A DNA stretch of 64,000 bases from Nocardioides sp. LHD-245 (lineage in GTDB: Bacteria; Actinomycetota; Actinomycetes; Propionibacteriales; Nocardioidaceae), in the NCBI RefSeq assembly GCF_030929495.1, contig NZ_JAVFWN010000001.1, positions 372,001-436,000 of the forward strand. Direction: 5' to 3'. The notes beneath the pieces are model-generated. The model saw only the letters and a program-made list of their open reading frames with translations. It was not told the DNA's origin and searched no databases. The stretch's first letter is position 1, and every line of letters begins with the position of its first letter. A program made the translations under genes and the position numbers. Positions 18,380 to 27,072 of this stretch are shown in pieces.

Positions 18380-19314
18380 AGCAGCCCCGTTCCCGCCTGG
18401 GGGTGGCCGCCGCGGTCCTCGGGCTGCTGGCACTCGCCGGCTGCTCGTACGACGCCACAAAGGTGCCGACGTACGAGGCGCCCGCGGCGGCCGAGCCCAG
18501 CCCCGCGTCCTGCGAGACGACCGACGCGGACCTGCGCTCCTATGCTCCGAGCCGCGACGGTGGCGACGCGGTGAAGCGGATCCGGGACGCAGGCGTGCTC
18601 AAGGTGGGCGTCTCCGGCGACACCCTCCTGCTCGGCTCGCGCAACCCGTCGACCAACGAGATCGAGGGCTTCGACATCGACATCGCCCAGCGCATCGCCG
18701 ACGAGCTGGGCGTGAAGCTGCAGAAGCGCGTCATCAACGCGGGCGATCGCATCGGCCTGCTGCAGGACCGCGAGATCGACCTCGTCTCGCGCAACATGAC
18801 GATCAACTGCACCCGCTGGCAGGAGATCGCGTTCTCGGCGGAGTACTACCACGCCGGCCAGAAGGTGCTGCTGCGCTCCGACCTGGCCGACACGTACCAG
18901 GGGCCGCAGGACCTCGCGGGGGTCACCGTCTGCGCCCCGAGCGGCACCACGAGCATCGACAACATCCGGGAGGAGCAGCCCGAGGCCAAGGCGGAGACCG
19001 CCCTCACCCACACCGGCTGCCTGGTGAAGTTCCAGCAGGGTCGGGTCGACGCGATCACCGGTGACGACACGGTGCTCGCCGGCCTCGCGGCACAGGACAA
19101 GCTCTACGCCGAGGTCCCGCCGCAGGAGCCGTTCACCGACGAGCCCTACGGCATCGGAGCCAACATCGAGGACACCGACCTCGTCGCGTTCATCAACGCC
19201 GTGCTCGAGGAGATGCGCTCCGACGGCAGCTGGCAGAAGTCGTACGACCGGTGGCTGCGTCCCGACCTCCAGGGCGTCGACCCGCTGCCGTTCCAACCCG
19301 CCTACGGCCGGTGA
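18376..19314 (+). CDS. glnH: GlnH-like amino-acid-binding lipoprotein
   Basis: 312 residues. The lipoprotein signal ends LAGC, with the lipidated Cys at 23. A type 3 periplasmic binding fold follows: IRDAGVLKVGVSGDT, then EIEGFDIDIAQRIADELGV, then TGDDTVLAGLAA, as in polar-amino-acid transporters. No ABC permease or ATPase is adjacent. Instead it lies between glnX and pknG, so it is more likely a sensor subunit than a transport component. In mycobacteria the homologue binds Asp, Asn, Glu and Gln; ligand specificity here is inferred. Confidence 0.88.
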   Translation: MKQPRSRLGVAAAVLGLLALAGCSYDATKVPTYEAPAAAEPSPASCETTDADLRSYAPSRDGGDAVKRIRDAGVLKVGVSGDTLLLGSRNPSTNEIEGFDIDIAQRIADELGVKLQKRVINAGDRIGLLQDREIDLVSRNMTINCTRWQEIAFSAEYYHAGQKVLLRSDLADTYQGPQDLAGVTVCAPSGTTSIDNIREEQPEAKAETALTHTGCLVKFQQGRVDAITGDDTVLAGLAAQDKLYAEVPPQEPFTDEPYGIGANIEDTDLVAFINAVLEEMRSDGSWQKSYDRWLRPDLQGVDPLPFQPAYGR

Positions 19315-20441
19315 GCGTGCAGGCGACCATGGCGACCACGGCACCCACCGCCCCGGGCAAGCTCGGGGACGCGCTGGACCCTGCCGCGATCCAGACCTAC
19401 CTGGGCGAGCTCGACACCTGGCTCCGGGTCCGCCGCTCCGAGCTCGACGAGCTCGACCAGGCCGCGTTGGGAGCCGGTCGCGGAGGCGAGCTGGCGGGCG
19501 ACATGTCCCTGGCGCTGGCGCTGTGGAAGGCGATCTCGGATCGGCACCAGCTGGTCTTCGCGACCTGGGACGGCGGCCGGGTGCTGCAGCAGGAGCGGGA
19601 GCGGATCTCGGCGCTGATCTGGGGCCGGCTCGACGGGGCGACCGAGCTGCCGGGCGGGCTGGCGGTGTCGCTGCCCGAGGCGGGTCGGCTCTGCGACGCG
19701 CTGACCGGGCAGCTGCGCAACCGGTTGGCGCTGGTGCCGGGCGCGGACGCGTCGGCGGCCCGGATCCGTGAGCTGCGTGCGCAGCTCGAGCGGATCCGCG
19801 ACCAGGTCGGCCTGGAGCCGGCCCTGACCCGGGACTCCGCGGTCCAGCGACTCGCCGGGCTGATGTCGCGGCTGGAGGCCATCACCGCGAAGGCCGAGCG
19901 CGGCGGCGACGTCGGCGGCATGCTCGGCCCGCTCGAGGCCGAGGCGACGACCTTCGAGCGCGACCTCATCGTCGGCAACGCCCGGCGCCGCGACGCCCGT
20001 GACCAGGTCATCTCGGCGCGCGAGCTGCGCAGCGACCTGGAGGCGCGGGCGGCCGCGCTGCAGAAGCTGGCCGCGACCTGCGTCACGACGGTCGATCCGG
20101 CGCCGCGCTACGCCGTACCCGACGTCGACGCCCTCGGTCCGGTGCCGGTCACGCCGGACGCCATCGGGCCCTACCTCGAGCGGCTCGACCGCGTCTCGCA
20201 GGCGCTCGAGGTCGCCCAGCACGCCTACGCCGCGGCTCTCGACGAGCACACCGAGCTGGTGGCGCTCCTCGACGCGTACGCCGCCAAGGCGCGCGCGTCC
20301 GGCGTCGCCGACCATCCCGACCTCGTCGCGAGCGAGCAGGCCGCGCGTGGCCTGCTCGAGCGGCGCCCGTCCCCGCTGGCGATCGCGAAGCAGCTCGTCA
20401 CGACGTACCAGACCTGGCTGATCAAGGAGACGACAGCATGA
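19311..20441 (+). CDS. Unknown helical protein between GlnH and PknG
   Basis: 376 residues from GTG 19311 (GTGA overlap with glnH); a later ATG at 19329 is possible. Composition is strongly helical: long Ala/Leu/Arg/Glu segments (RIRELRAQLERIRDQVG, ARDQVISARELRSDLEARAAALQKLA) suggest several coiled coils. No signal, membrane helix, Cys cluster or catalytic motif is visible. In mycobacteria glnH and pknG are adjacent, so this is an extra member of the pathway here. Its location suggests a cytosolic linker between GlnX and PknG, or a PknG substrate. Function unknown. Confidence 0.8.
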   Translation: MSVQATMATTAPTAPGKLGDALDPAAIQTYLGELDTWLRVRRSELDELDQAALGAGRGGELAGDMSLALALWKAISDRHQLVFATWDGGRVLQQERERISALIWGRLDGATELPGGLAVSLPEAGRLCDALTGQLRNRLALVPGADASAARIRELRAQLERIRDQVGLEPALTRDSAVQRLAGLMSRLEAITAKAERGGDVGGMLGPLEAEATTFERDLIVGNARRRDARDQVISARELRSDLEARAAALQKLAATCVTTVDPAPRYAVPDVDALGPVPVTPDAIGPYLERLDRVSQALEVAQHAYAAALDEHTELVALLDAYAAKARASGVADHPDLVASEQAARGLLERRPSPLAIAKQLVTTYQTWLIKETTA

Positions 20442-22852
20442 GCACAGGTGCCTGCACCCAACCCGGCTGCACCGGCAGCATCGTCGACGGCTACTGCGAC
20501 GTGTGCGGCATGCCCGGCGACGGCGGTACGACGAGTCCCGCCGCGTCGCCGGTCGGCGAGACCGCCACGGTCAAGGCCCCGATCGCGGCCGCGGTCGCCT
20601 CCGGCAACCCGGCCAGTGTCGCGGCCTCGACCTGCCAGCAGCCGGGCTGCACCGGCACCATCCTCGACGGCTACTGCGATGTGTGCGGCACGCCCGCCGT
20701 CCCGGGCGCCAAAGTGGCCGAGGCGACCGCGATCGCCGAGTCCCAGCCGCTGTCGGGCCGCGAGGGCACCTCCGCGACGGCCGCCAGCCGGGTCCAGTCC
20801 GCGGCGATCGGCTCCAAGCGCGCGGGTGCCGCCGGCAGCACCTCCACCCGGCGCACGCGCACCGGGTCGCAGCGGATGCGGTCCGCGCGGATCGGCGCCG
20901 GGCTGACCGTCGTCCCTCCCGCCCCGCCGGTCGACGCCGCCAAGGCGATCATGGCGAACCCGCAGGTGCCCGAGGACAAGCGCAGCTGCGCCAAGTGCGG
21001 CAACGCCGTCGGTCGCGGCATCGACGGCCAGCCCGGCCGCAGCGAGGGCTTCTGCCCCAACTGCGGCCAGCAGTTCTCCTTCACGCCCAAGCTGCAGCAG
21101 GGCGACCTCGTCGCCGGCCAGTACGAGGTCGCGGGTGCGCTCGCCCACGGCGGCCTCGGCTGGATCTACCTCGCCCGCGACCGCAACGTCTCCAACCGCT
21201 GGGTCGTGCTCAAGGGCCTGCTCAACTCCGGCGACCCCGACGCGCTGGCCGCGGCGATCGCCGAGCAGCAGTTCCTCGCGCAGGTCGAGCACCCGCTCAT
21301 CGTCGAGATCTACAACTTCGTCACGCACGAAGGCGCCGGCTACATCGTCATGGAGTACGTCGGCGGCAAGTCGCTCAAGCAGATCCTCAAGCAGCGGATG
21401 ACGGCCAACAACGGCGTCTACGACCCGCTGCCGGTGGACCAGGCCCTGGCCTACATCCTCGAGCTGCTCCCGGCGTTCCAGTACCTCAACGACCTCGGGC
21501 TCGTCTACTGCGACTTCAAGCCCGACAACATGATCCAGGTCGGCGACGCGATGAAGCTGATCGACCTGGGCGGCGTACGCCGCATCGACGACGAGGAGTC
21601 GGCGATCTACGGCACGGTCGGGTACCAGGCACCGGAGGTCGCCGAGGTGGGCCCGTCGGTGGCGTCCGACATCTACACGATCGGCCGCACGCTGGTCGTG
21701 CTGTGCATGGAGTTCCGGGGCTACCAGGGCACCTACCTCCACAGCCTGCCGCCGGTCGACACGACGCCGCTGTTCCAGCAGTACGACTCGCTCTACCAGC
21801 TGATCGCCAAGTGCTGCGCGCCCGATCCGGCCGACCGGTTCGCCTCCGTCGACGAGATGCGCACCCAGGTCCTGGGCGTGCTGCGCGAGGTGGTCGCCCG
21901 CAAGCGGCAGGGCACCGCCTCGACCTCCGCCGCCTCGGTGCTCTTCGAGTCGCCCGCGACCGCGCGGCCGATCACCGAGTGGAGTCAGCTGCCCGACCTG
22001 CGCACCGACACCACCGACGCCCAGTACGGATGGCTGAGCACGATCGGCGAGGACGACCCCCGGCAGCGACTCAAGGACCTCGAGTCCGCGCCCGAGGACA
22101 CCGCCGAGGTGTGGCTGGCCCGCGCCCGGGCCGCCCTCGACCTCGGTGACCCGGTGCTCGCGAAGACCCACGCGCAGAAGCTCCTCGCCGACGACCCGTG
22201 GGAGTGGCGGGCGCTGTGGATCGAGGGTCTCGCCGCGGTCCAGGCGGGTGACTGGGAGACCGCGAAGGCGTCGTTCAACGCTGTCTACCAGCAGGTGCCC
22301 GGTGAGCTCGCGCCCAAGCTGGCGCTCGCGTTCGCCTGCGAGCGCGGCGGGCTGCCCGAGGTGGCCGAGGGGCTCTACCTCGTGTGCGCGTCGACCGACG
22401 CCGCCTACGTCCCGCCCGCCGCGTTCGGCATGGCCCGGGTGCGGGCGGGACGCAAGGACACCCCGGGCGCGGTAGCCGCCCTCGACCTGGTGCCGACGAC
22501 CAGCCGCGGCTACACCGAGAGTCGCCAGCAGCGGGCCGAGGTGCTGCTCTCCGGTAGCCCGCAGGACATCGCGGTCCTGGACCAGGCGATGGGCACGATC
22601 GACGCGTCCAGCGTCGACCAGCAGACCCGGCAGCGGTTCACCGTCCGGATCCTCAGCGAGGCGCTGCCCGTCGTGAGCAGCGCGAAGCTGCCCGCCGGCG
22701 CCCGGATCGGCGCGGTCGAGGCGACCGAGTCCGGCGTCCGCGACGGGCTCGAGAACGCCCTGCGCATGCTGGCCCGCGACGCGGTCGACCTCAAGGAGCG
22801 CGTCGATCTCGTCAACCGCGCCAACTCCGTGCGGAACTGGAGTCTCACGTGA
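20438..22852 (+). CDS. pknG: Serine/threonine kinase PknG with extra N-terminal zinc ribbons
   Basis: 804 residues. Two near-identical zinc ribbons with GYCDVCG occupy residues 6-24 and 66-84. The PknG rubredoxin-like domain uses C184, C187, C206 and C209. The kinase domain starts at ~229, with ATP-binding Lys259 (VVLKG), catalytic D359 and N364 (YCDFKPDNM), the DLG metal Asp376, and GTVGYQAPE. A TPR-rich helical region fills ~530-804. In mycobacteria and corynebacteria PknG phosphorylates the FHA protein GarA/OdhI and so tunes glutamate metabolism. The tandem N-terminal ribbons are additional to the three domains known there. Between them lies GETATVKAP (40-48), a possible phospho-Thr site for FHA binding. 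Confidence 0.95.
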   Translation: MSTGACTQPGCTGSIVDGYCDVCGMPGDGGTTSPAASPVGETATVKAPIAAAVASGNPASVAASTCQQPGCTGTILDGYCDVCGTPAVPGAKVAEATAIAESQPLSGREGTSATAASRVQSAAIGSKRAGAAGSTSTRRTRTGSQRMRSARIGAGLTVVPPAPPVDAAKAIMANPQVPEDKRSCAKCGNAVGRGIDGQPGRSEGFCPNCGQQFSFTPKLQQGDLVAGQYEVAGALAHGGLGWIYLARDRNVSNRWVVLKGLLNSGDPDALAAAIAEQQFLAQVEHPLIVEIYNFVTHEGAGYIVMEYVGGKSLKQILKQRMTANNGVYDPLPVDQALAYILELLPAFQYLNDLGLVYCDFKPDNMIQVGDAMKLIDLGGVRRIDDEESAIYGTVGYQAPEVAEVGPSVASDIYTIGRTLVVLCMEFRGYQGTYLHSLPPVDTTPLFQQYDSLYQLIAKCCAPDPADRFASVDEMRTQVLGVLREVVARKRQGTASTSAASVLFESPATARPITEWSQLPDLRTDTTDAQYGWLSTIGEDDPRQRLKDLESAPEDTAEVWLARARAALDLGDPVLAKTHAQKLLADDPWEWRALWIEGLAAVQAGDWETAKASFNAVYQQVPGELAPKLALAFACERGGLPEVAEGLYLVCASTDAAYVPPAAFGMARVRAGRKDTPGAVAALDLVPTTSRGYTESRQQRAEVLLSGSPQDIAVLDQAMGTIDASSVDQQTRQRFTVRILSEALPVVSSAKLPAGARIGAVEATESGVRDGLENALRMLARDAVDLKERVDLVNRANSVRNWSLT

Positions 22853-23997
22853 ACTGTCCGTCCTGCAGCGCCGCGTTGGCCCCCGGCGCCCGTTTCTGCG
22901 AGAACTGCGGCGCGCAGCTCGGCGCCTCGGCCGGCGCGCCCGCACCGGTGGTGGTCGGGGCCGGCGACCACCCCCTCGGCGACGCCCCGATCAGCGCCCC
23001 GACCCGCAAGCCGGCGGCGGCCCTGCCCGATCCGCCGGCGCCCGCCGGCCGGCGGCCGTGCGCGGAGTGCGGGGGAGAGGTCGGCCCCGACCTCTACTGC
23101 CTCGAATGCGGCACCAAGGCCCCCAGCGAGCGGGATCACTTCCAGGAGCAGCCCGCGCCGTGGGTCGCCGGAGTGTGTGACAAGGCGATCCGCAAGGGCC
23201 GCAACGAGGACGCCATGGCGCTGCTCGCCGGTGCCGAGCCGGGCTCGCGGGCGGTGCTCATCGTGATGGACGGCGTCTCCAACTCCATCGACTCCGACGT
23301 CGCGTCGTTGGCCGGCGCCCGCGCCGCCCGCGAGGTGCTGCGGATGCCGCTGCCGGCGGGGATGGGTACGCCGCAGAGCCGTGACGCCGCCGTACGCAAG
23401 GTGCTCACCGACGCCGCGGCCGCCGCCAACACGGCGATCGTGGCGGTCACCGACCCCGACTCACCCAATCCCGCGTCGGCCACCTTCACCGCGGCCGTGC
23501 TCGAGGGACGCCGGATCACCTGGGCCAACATCGGTGACTCCCGCTCCTACTGGCTCCCCGACGCCGGCACGCCGGTCCAGCTCACCGTCGACGACTCGGT
23601 CGCCCAGGCCCAGATCGCCGCCGGCGTGGCCCGCGAGGTCGCCGAGACCGGGCCGCAGGCCCATGCGATCACGAAGTGGCTGGGCCGCGACTCCGAGGAC
23701 CAGAAGCCCACCGTGGGCTCTCTGGACGTCGCGGAGAGTGGGTGGCTCCTGGCCTGCTCCGACGGTCTGTGGAACTACGCCTCGGAGCCGGACGCGCTCG
23801 CCGCGCAGGTCCGTGCCGCCGGCACGGCCGACCCGCTTGCCCTTGCTCTCGCCCTGGTCGCGTTCGCGAACGCGTCCGGCGGGCACGACAACATCACCGC
23901 CGCCCTGGCCCGGGTCGAGGTCACCGGACCGGTCACCGCGCTGGGGCACAATGACCACTCAACGACGACCCGAGGAGGAGAGCCGAGCGATGGCTGA
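22849..23997 (+). CDS. PP2C-type Ser/Thr phosphatase with two N-terminal zinc ribbons
   Basis: 382 residues. The zinc-ribbon at the N-terminus (CPSCSAAL...FCENCG) and a second (CAECGGEVGPDLYCLECG) fill residues 3-90. The PPM/PP2C fold then shows the metal motifs: NED at 119-121, MDG at 140-142, GDSRSYW, SDGLWNY and GGHDN. It presumably reverses phosphorylation by PknG. The GTG start overlaps the pknG stop, giving coupled kinase and phosphatase synthesis. It lacks membrane segments, unlike mycobacterial PstP, so it should act in the cytosol. Confidence 0.95.
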   Translation: MNCPSCSAALAPGARFCENCGAQLGASAGAPAPVVVGAGDHPLGDAPISAPTRKPAAALPDPPAPAGRRPCAECGGEVGPDLYCLECGTKAPSERDHFQEQPAPWVAGVCDKAIRKGRNEDAMALLAGAEPGSRAVLIVMDGVSNSIDSDVASLAGARAAREVLRMPLPAGMGTPQSRDAAVRKVLTDAAAAANTAIVAVTDPDSPNPASATFTAAVLEGRRITWANIGDSRSYWLPDAGTPVQLTVDDSVAQAQIAAGVAREVAETGPQAHAITKWLGRDSEDQKPTVGSLDVAESGWLLACSDGLWNYASEPDALAAQVRAAGTADPLALALALVAFANASGGHDNITAALARVEVTGPVTALGHNDHSTTTRGGEPSDG

Positions 23998-25279
23998 GTT
24001 CAGCGCCGCCGTCTACCAGAACGAGTTCCTGCCCGATGGTGGGACCGACGTCAACGCGATCGTCACCGTCACCTGCCAGGGTGCCGGGACGGCGGGGCAG
24101 TCCGGAGCGGGCAGCGCGGGCGAGATCATCATCGTCGACACCTCGGGCTCGATGGGCCCGGCGACGATGGCCGCCGCGAAGGAGGGGGCCCAGGCCGCGC
24201 TCGCCGAGATCGTCGACGGCACCTACTTCGCCGTCATCGCCGGTGCCGACCGCGCGATGCTCGCCTACCCGCAGGTCTCCAACGGCCCGGGCATGGTGCA
24301 GATGGACGCCCGTACCCGGCACGACGCCTCCACGGCCATCGATCGCTTCGTCGGCAGCGGCGGTACGGCGATCAGCACCTGGCTCGACCTCGCCGGCCAG
24401 CTCTTCTCGTCCGTCAGTGCGGTCACCCAGCGTCACGTGCTGCTGCTCACCGACGGGGAGAACCGCGAGCGCCCCGGTCGCCTCGACGATGCGATCAATC
24501 GGGCGACCGGCTACTACCAGGCCGACTGCCGCGGCGCGGGCACCGACTGGCAGGTCGCCGAGATCCGCCGGATCGCGCAGGCCCTCCTCGGCACGGTCGA
24601 CATCATCCCGAGCCCCGCCGAGATGAAGGCCCAGTTCCAGGAGATCATGCGCAACGCCATGGCCCGCGGGGTCGCCGACGCGTCGCTGCGGGTGTGGACG
24701 CCCCAGGGCGCCGAGGTCCTCTTCGTGCGCCAGGTCTCGCCCACGGTCGAGGACCTCACCAACCGCCGGACGCCGGTCAACCCGCTGACCGGCGACTACC
24801 CGACCGGCGCCTGGTCCGACGAGTCCCGCGACTACCACGTCGCCGTACGGGTCCCGGCCAAGGCGATCGGCCAGGAGCAGCTCGCCGCCCGTGTCCAACT
24901 CGCCCTCGGCAGCGACGTCGTGGCCCAGGGCCTGGTGAAGGCGACCTGGTCCAACAACTCCGAGCTCACCACGCGGATCGACCAGCAGGTCGCGCACTAC
25001 ACCGGCCAGGCCGAGCTGGCCCAGGTCATCCAGGAGGGGCTGGCCGCCAAGGCCGCGGGCGACGACGCGACCGCGACCACCAAGCTGGGCCGGGCCGTCC
25101 AGCTCGCCGCCGAGACCGGCAACGACGAGGCCACCTCCAAGCTGCGCAAGGTGGTCGAGGTCGACAACGAGGAGACCGGCACGGTCCGGCTCAAGCGGGC
25201 GGTCGAGAAGGCCGACGAGATGGCCCTCGACACGGCGTCCACCAAGACGACGCGGATCCGCAAGGAGCCGACCTCATGA
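23990..25279 (+). CDS. von Willebrand factor A domain protein with Thr-rich tail
   Basis: 429 residues from ATG 23990 (GAGGAGGAG upstream, 8-base overlap with the phosphatase gene). The vWA domain spans ~40-230 with a full MIDAS: D50-T-S52-G-S54, then a GGTAIS Thr and the LLTDGEN Asp. A beta-rich domain (~235-330) and a helical C-terminal domain follow. The last 40 residues contain NEETGTVRLKR and DTASTKTTRIRK (T396, T398, T418, T420, T421), which look like phospho-Thr sites an FHA domain could read. TerY-type vWA proteins pair with a kinase and a PP2C, the same set as here. The protein is cytosolic, with no signal. Confidence 0.92.
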   Translation: MAEFSAAVYQNEFLPDGGTDVNAIVTVTCQGAGTAGQSGAGSAGEIIIVDTSGSMGPATMAAAKEGAQAALAEIVDGTYFAVIAGADRAMLAYPQVSNGPGMVQMDARTRHDASTAIDRFVGSGGTAISTWLDLAGQLFSSVSAVTQRHVLLLTDGENRERPGRLDDAINRATGYYQADCRGAGTDWQVAEIRRIAQALLGTVDIIPSPAEMKAQFQEIMRNAMARGVADASLRVWTPQGAEVLFVRQVSPTVEDLTNRRTPVNPLTGDYPTGAWSDESRDYHVAVRVPAKAIGQEQLAARVQLALGSDVVAQGLVKATWSNNSELTTRIDQQVAHYTGQAELAQVIQEGLAAKAAGDDATATTKLGRAVQLAAETGNDEATSKLRKVVEVDNEETGTVRLKRAVEKADEMALDTASTKTTRIRKEPTS

Positions 25280-26070
25280 GCACCTGCCCGTCCGGGCACG
25301 AGTCGGCCTCGGACGACTACTGCGACGTCTGCGGCCTGCCGATCACGGCGGGCGGTGGCGCGCCTGCCCCGGACGGGCTCGCCGCTCCCTCCGCCCCGAG
25401 CGGCACACCGGCGCCCGGAGCGGCCGAGCCGGCTGCCCCGGCGGCGCCGACCACCGCGGAGTGCCCCAACTGTCAGGCGGCCAACCCGCCCAATGCGCTG
25501 TTCTGCGAGGCCTGCGGCTACGACTTCACGACCGGGTCGATGCCGCGTCCGGTCACGCCCTCGGTCCTCGACCTCGGCACCCCGGCGGGCGCCGACGACG
25601 CCGGCACCGCCGACGCGCACCGACCGTCGGCGCCCGCCGTGGAGACGTCCCTCGCGCCGCCCCTGACCGACGCGTGGGTGGCGGAGGTCTGGATCGACCC
25701 GGACTGGTACGCCGACCAGGAGTCGACCGATCCGCTGCCGTCCGCGGGCGTGCCCACCGTCGTCCTCCTCAAGACCACCTCGGTCCTCGTCGGCCGCACC
25801 TCGCGCAGCCGCGGCATCCACCCCGACATCGACCTCGGGACCGACAACGGCATCAGCCGCCGTCACTGCCAGCTGACCACCGACGGCAGCCGCTGGTGGG
25901 TGGAGGACCTCGGCTCGTCCAACGGCACCTACCTCGGCTCCGCGGTGGGTCCACTGCCCACGGACCCGGTGCCGGTGGGGGAGAAGCGCGAGATCGCGCC
26001 CGACGCCCGGGTCTACCTCGGCGCCTGGACCCGGATCGTGGTCCGGCGGGCGCAGCCCGGCGAGGCCTGA
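25276..26070 (+). CDS. FHA-domain protein with zinc ribbons
   Basis: 264 residues. The N-terminal zinc ribbon (C4, H8, C16, C19; DDYCDVCG) resembles those opening PknG. A second ribbon uses C63, C66, C77 and C80. A Pro/Ala-rich linker leads to an FHA domain at ~155-262 with the phospho-Thr pocket signatures GRTSRSRG, ISRRHC and SSNGTYL. It probably reads phospho-Thr made by PknG. It is not a simple GarA/OdhI, which is shorter, lacks Cys clusters and opens with an ETTSV-type site; here only VETSLAPP before the FHA domain is faintly similar. Last gene of the operon. Confidence 0.92.
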   Translation: MSTCPSGHESASDDYCDVCGLPITAGGGAPAPDGLAAPSAPSGTPAPGAAEPAAPAAPTTAECPNCQAANPPNALFCEACGYDFTTGSMPRPVTPSVLDLGTPAGADDAGTADAHRPSAPAVETSLAPPLTDAWVAEVWIDPDWYADQESTDPLPSAGVPTVVLLKTTSVLVGRTSRSRGIHPDIDLGTDNGISRRHCQLTTDGSRWWVEDLGSSNGTYLGSAVGPLPTDPVPVGEKREIAPDARVYLGAWTRIVVRRAQPGEA

Positions 26071-26166
26071 GCCGGACACGCTCGATCGCCGGGGGCTGAG
26101 ACCTGCTGCTCGGCGTACCCGAGGCGTTCGGGACGCCGGGACGCGGGTTTCTGCGACACTGCGTCC

Positions 26167-27069
26167 ATGGCGATCAGGGACCAGGTCATCCTCATCACCG
26201 GTGGCGCCCGCGGGATCGGGCTCGAGACCGCGAAGGCGCTGGCGGCGCGGGGCGCGCGACTGGCCCTGACCGATCTCGATGCCCCGGCGCTCGCCGACGC
26301 CGTCGCGGCGATCGGCGCGGACCGGTGTGAGGGGATCGTGGCCGACGTGTGCGACCTGGCCGCGATGGAGGCGGCCGTGGCGACGACGCGCGAGCGGTTC
26401 GGGCGGATCGACACGGTGCTGGCCAATGCGGGGATCGCCAGCTACGGCTCGGTGCTGGCGATCGACCCGGCGACCTTCCAGCGCACCATCGACATCAACA
26501 TCGTGGGCGTCTTCAACACCGCGCGGGCGTCGGTGCCGGCGCTGGCGGAGAGCAGGGGCTATCTGCTGGTGGTCTCCTCGCTGGCCGCCTTCGCCGCGGC
26601 GCCCGGCCTGGCGGCGTACAACGCCAGCAAGGCGGGGGCCGAGCACCTCGCCAACGCGCTGCGGCTGGAGGTCGCCCACCAGGGCATCGCCGTCGGCTCG
26701 GCCCACATGTCGTGGATCGACACCCCGCTCGTGCAGGACGCCAAGAGCGACCTGCCGACCTTCCGGGAGCTGCTGAGCAGGCTGCCGCCGCCGTTGAACC
26801 GGACCACCGGCGTCGAGGCGTGCGTGCGGGCGTTCGTCAAGGGCGTCGACAAGCGCTCACGGCACGTCTACTGCCCGGGGTGGGTCCGGGGCGCCGGGCT
26901 GAACCGCAACGTGATCAACTCCGCCGCCGGCAACCGCCCCATCCTCAAGCTGGTCCCCGACCTGCTGCCGCGGATGGATGCCGAGGTGCGTGCCCTCGGG
27001 CGGTCGACCAGTGCCCGCAACCTCGCCAACGACGAGCGCAGGACCGGCGGCGACGGGACGCGGGACTGA
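26167..27069 (+). CDS. Short-chain dehydrogenase/reductase
   Basis: 300 residues. NAD(P)-binding TGGARGIG is near residue 11. LTDLD at the end of strand 2 favours NAD. NAG (LANAGIAS), the catalytic Ser in VVSSLAAF and YNASK follow. The C-terminal ~60 residues extend beyond the classical SDR core (RMDAEVRALG and onward), as in steroid- or retinol-type SDRs of actinobacteria. Monocistronic: 96 bases after the FHA gene, convergent with the next. Substrate unknown. Confidence 0.9.
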   Translation: MAIRDQVILITGGARGIGLETAKALAARGARLALTDLDAPALADAVAAIGADRCEGIVADVCDLAAMEAAVATTRERFGRIDTVLANAGIASYGSVLAIDPATFQRTIDINIVGVFNTARASVPALAESRGYLLVVSSLAAFAAAPGLAAYNASKAGAEHLANALRLEVAHQGIAVGSAHMSWIDTPLVQDAKSDLPTFRELLSRLPPPLNRTTGVEACVRAFVKGVDKRSRHVYCPGWVRGAGLNRNVINSAAGNRPILKLVPDLLPRMDAEVRALGRSTSARNLANDERRTGGDGTRD

Positions 27070-27072
27070 GCC

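Noticed and set aside
18376..19314. GlnH as part of an amino-acid ABC importer
   Set aside because: No permease or ATPase lies in the operon; flanking genes are a sensor-like membrane protein and PknG.
20225..22945. 906-codon open frame antisense to pknG
   Set aside because: Same GC artefact. It lies opposite a kinase with every catalytic residue and shows no domain of its own.
13634..26070. Conventional tellurite-resistance (ter) operon
   Set aside because: telA is present but TerB, TerC, TerD, TerE and TerZ are all absent, and the kinase is PknG-type with GlnX/GlnH.
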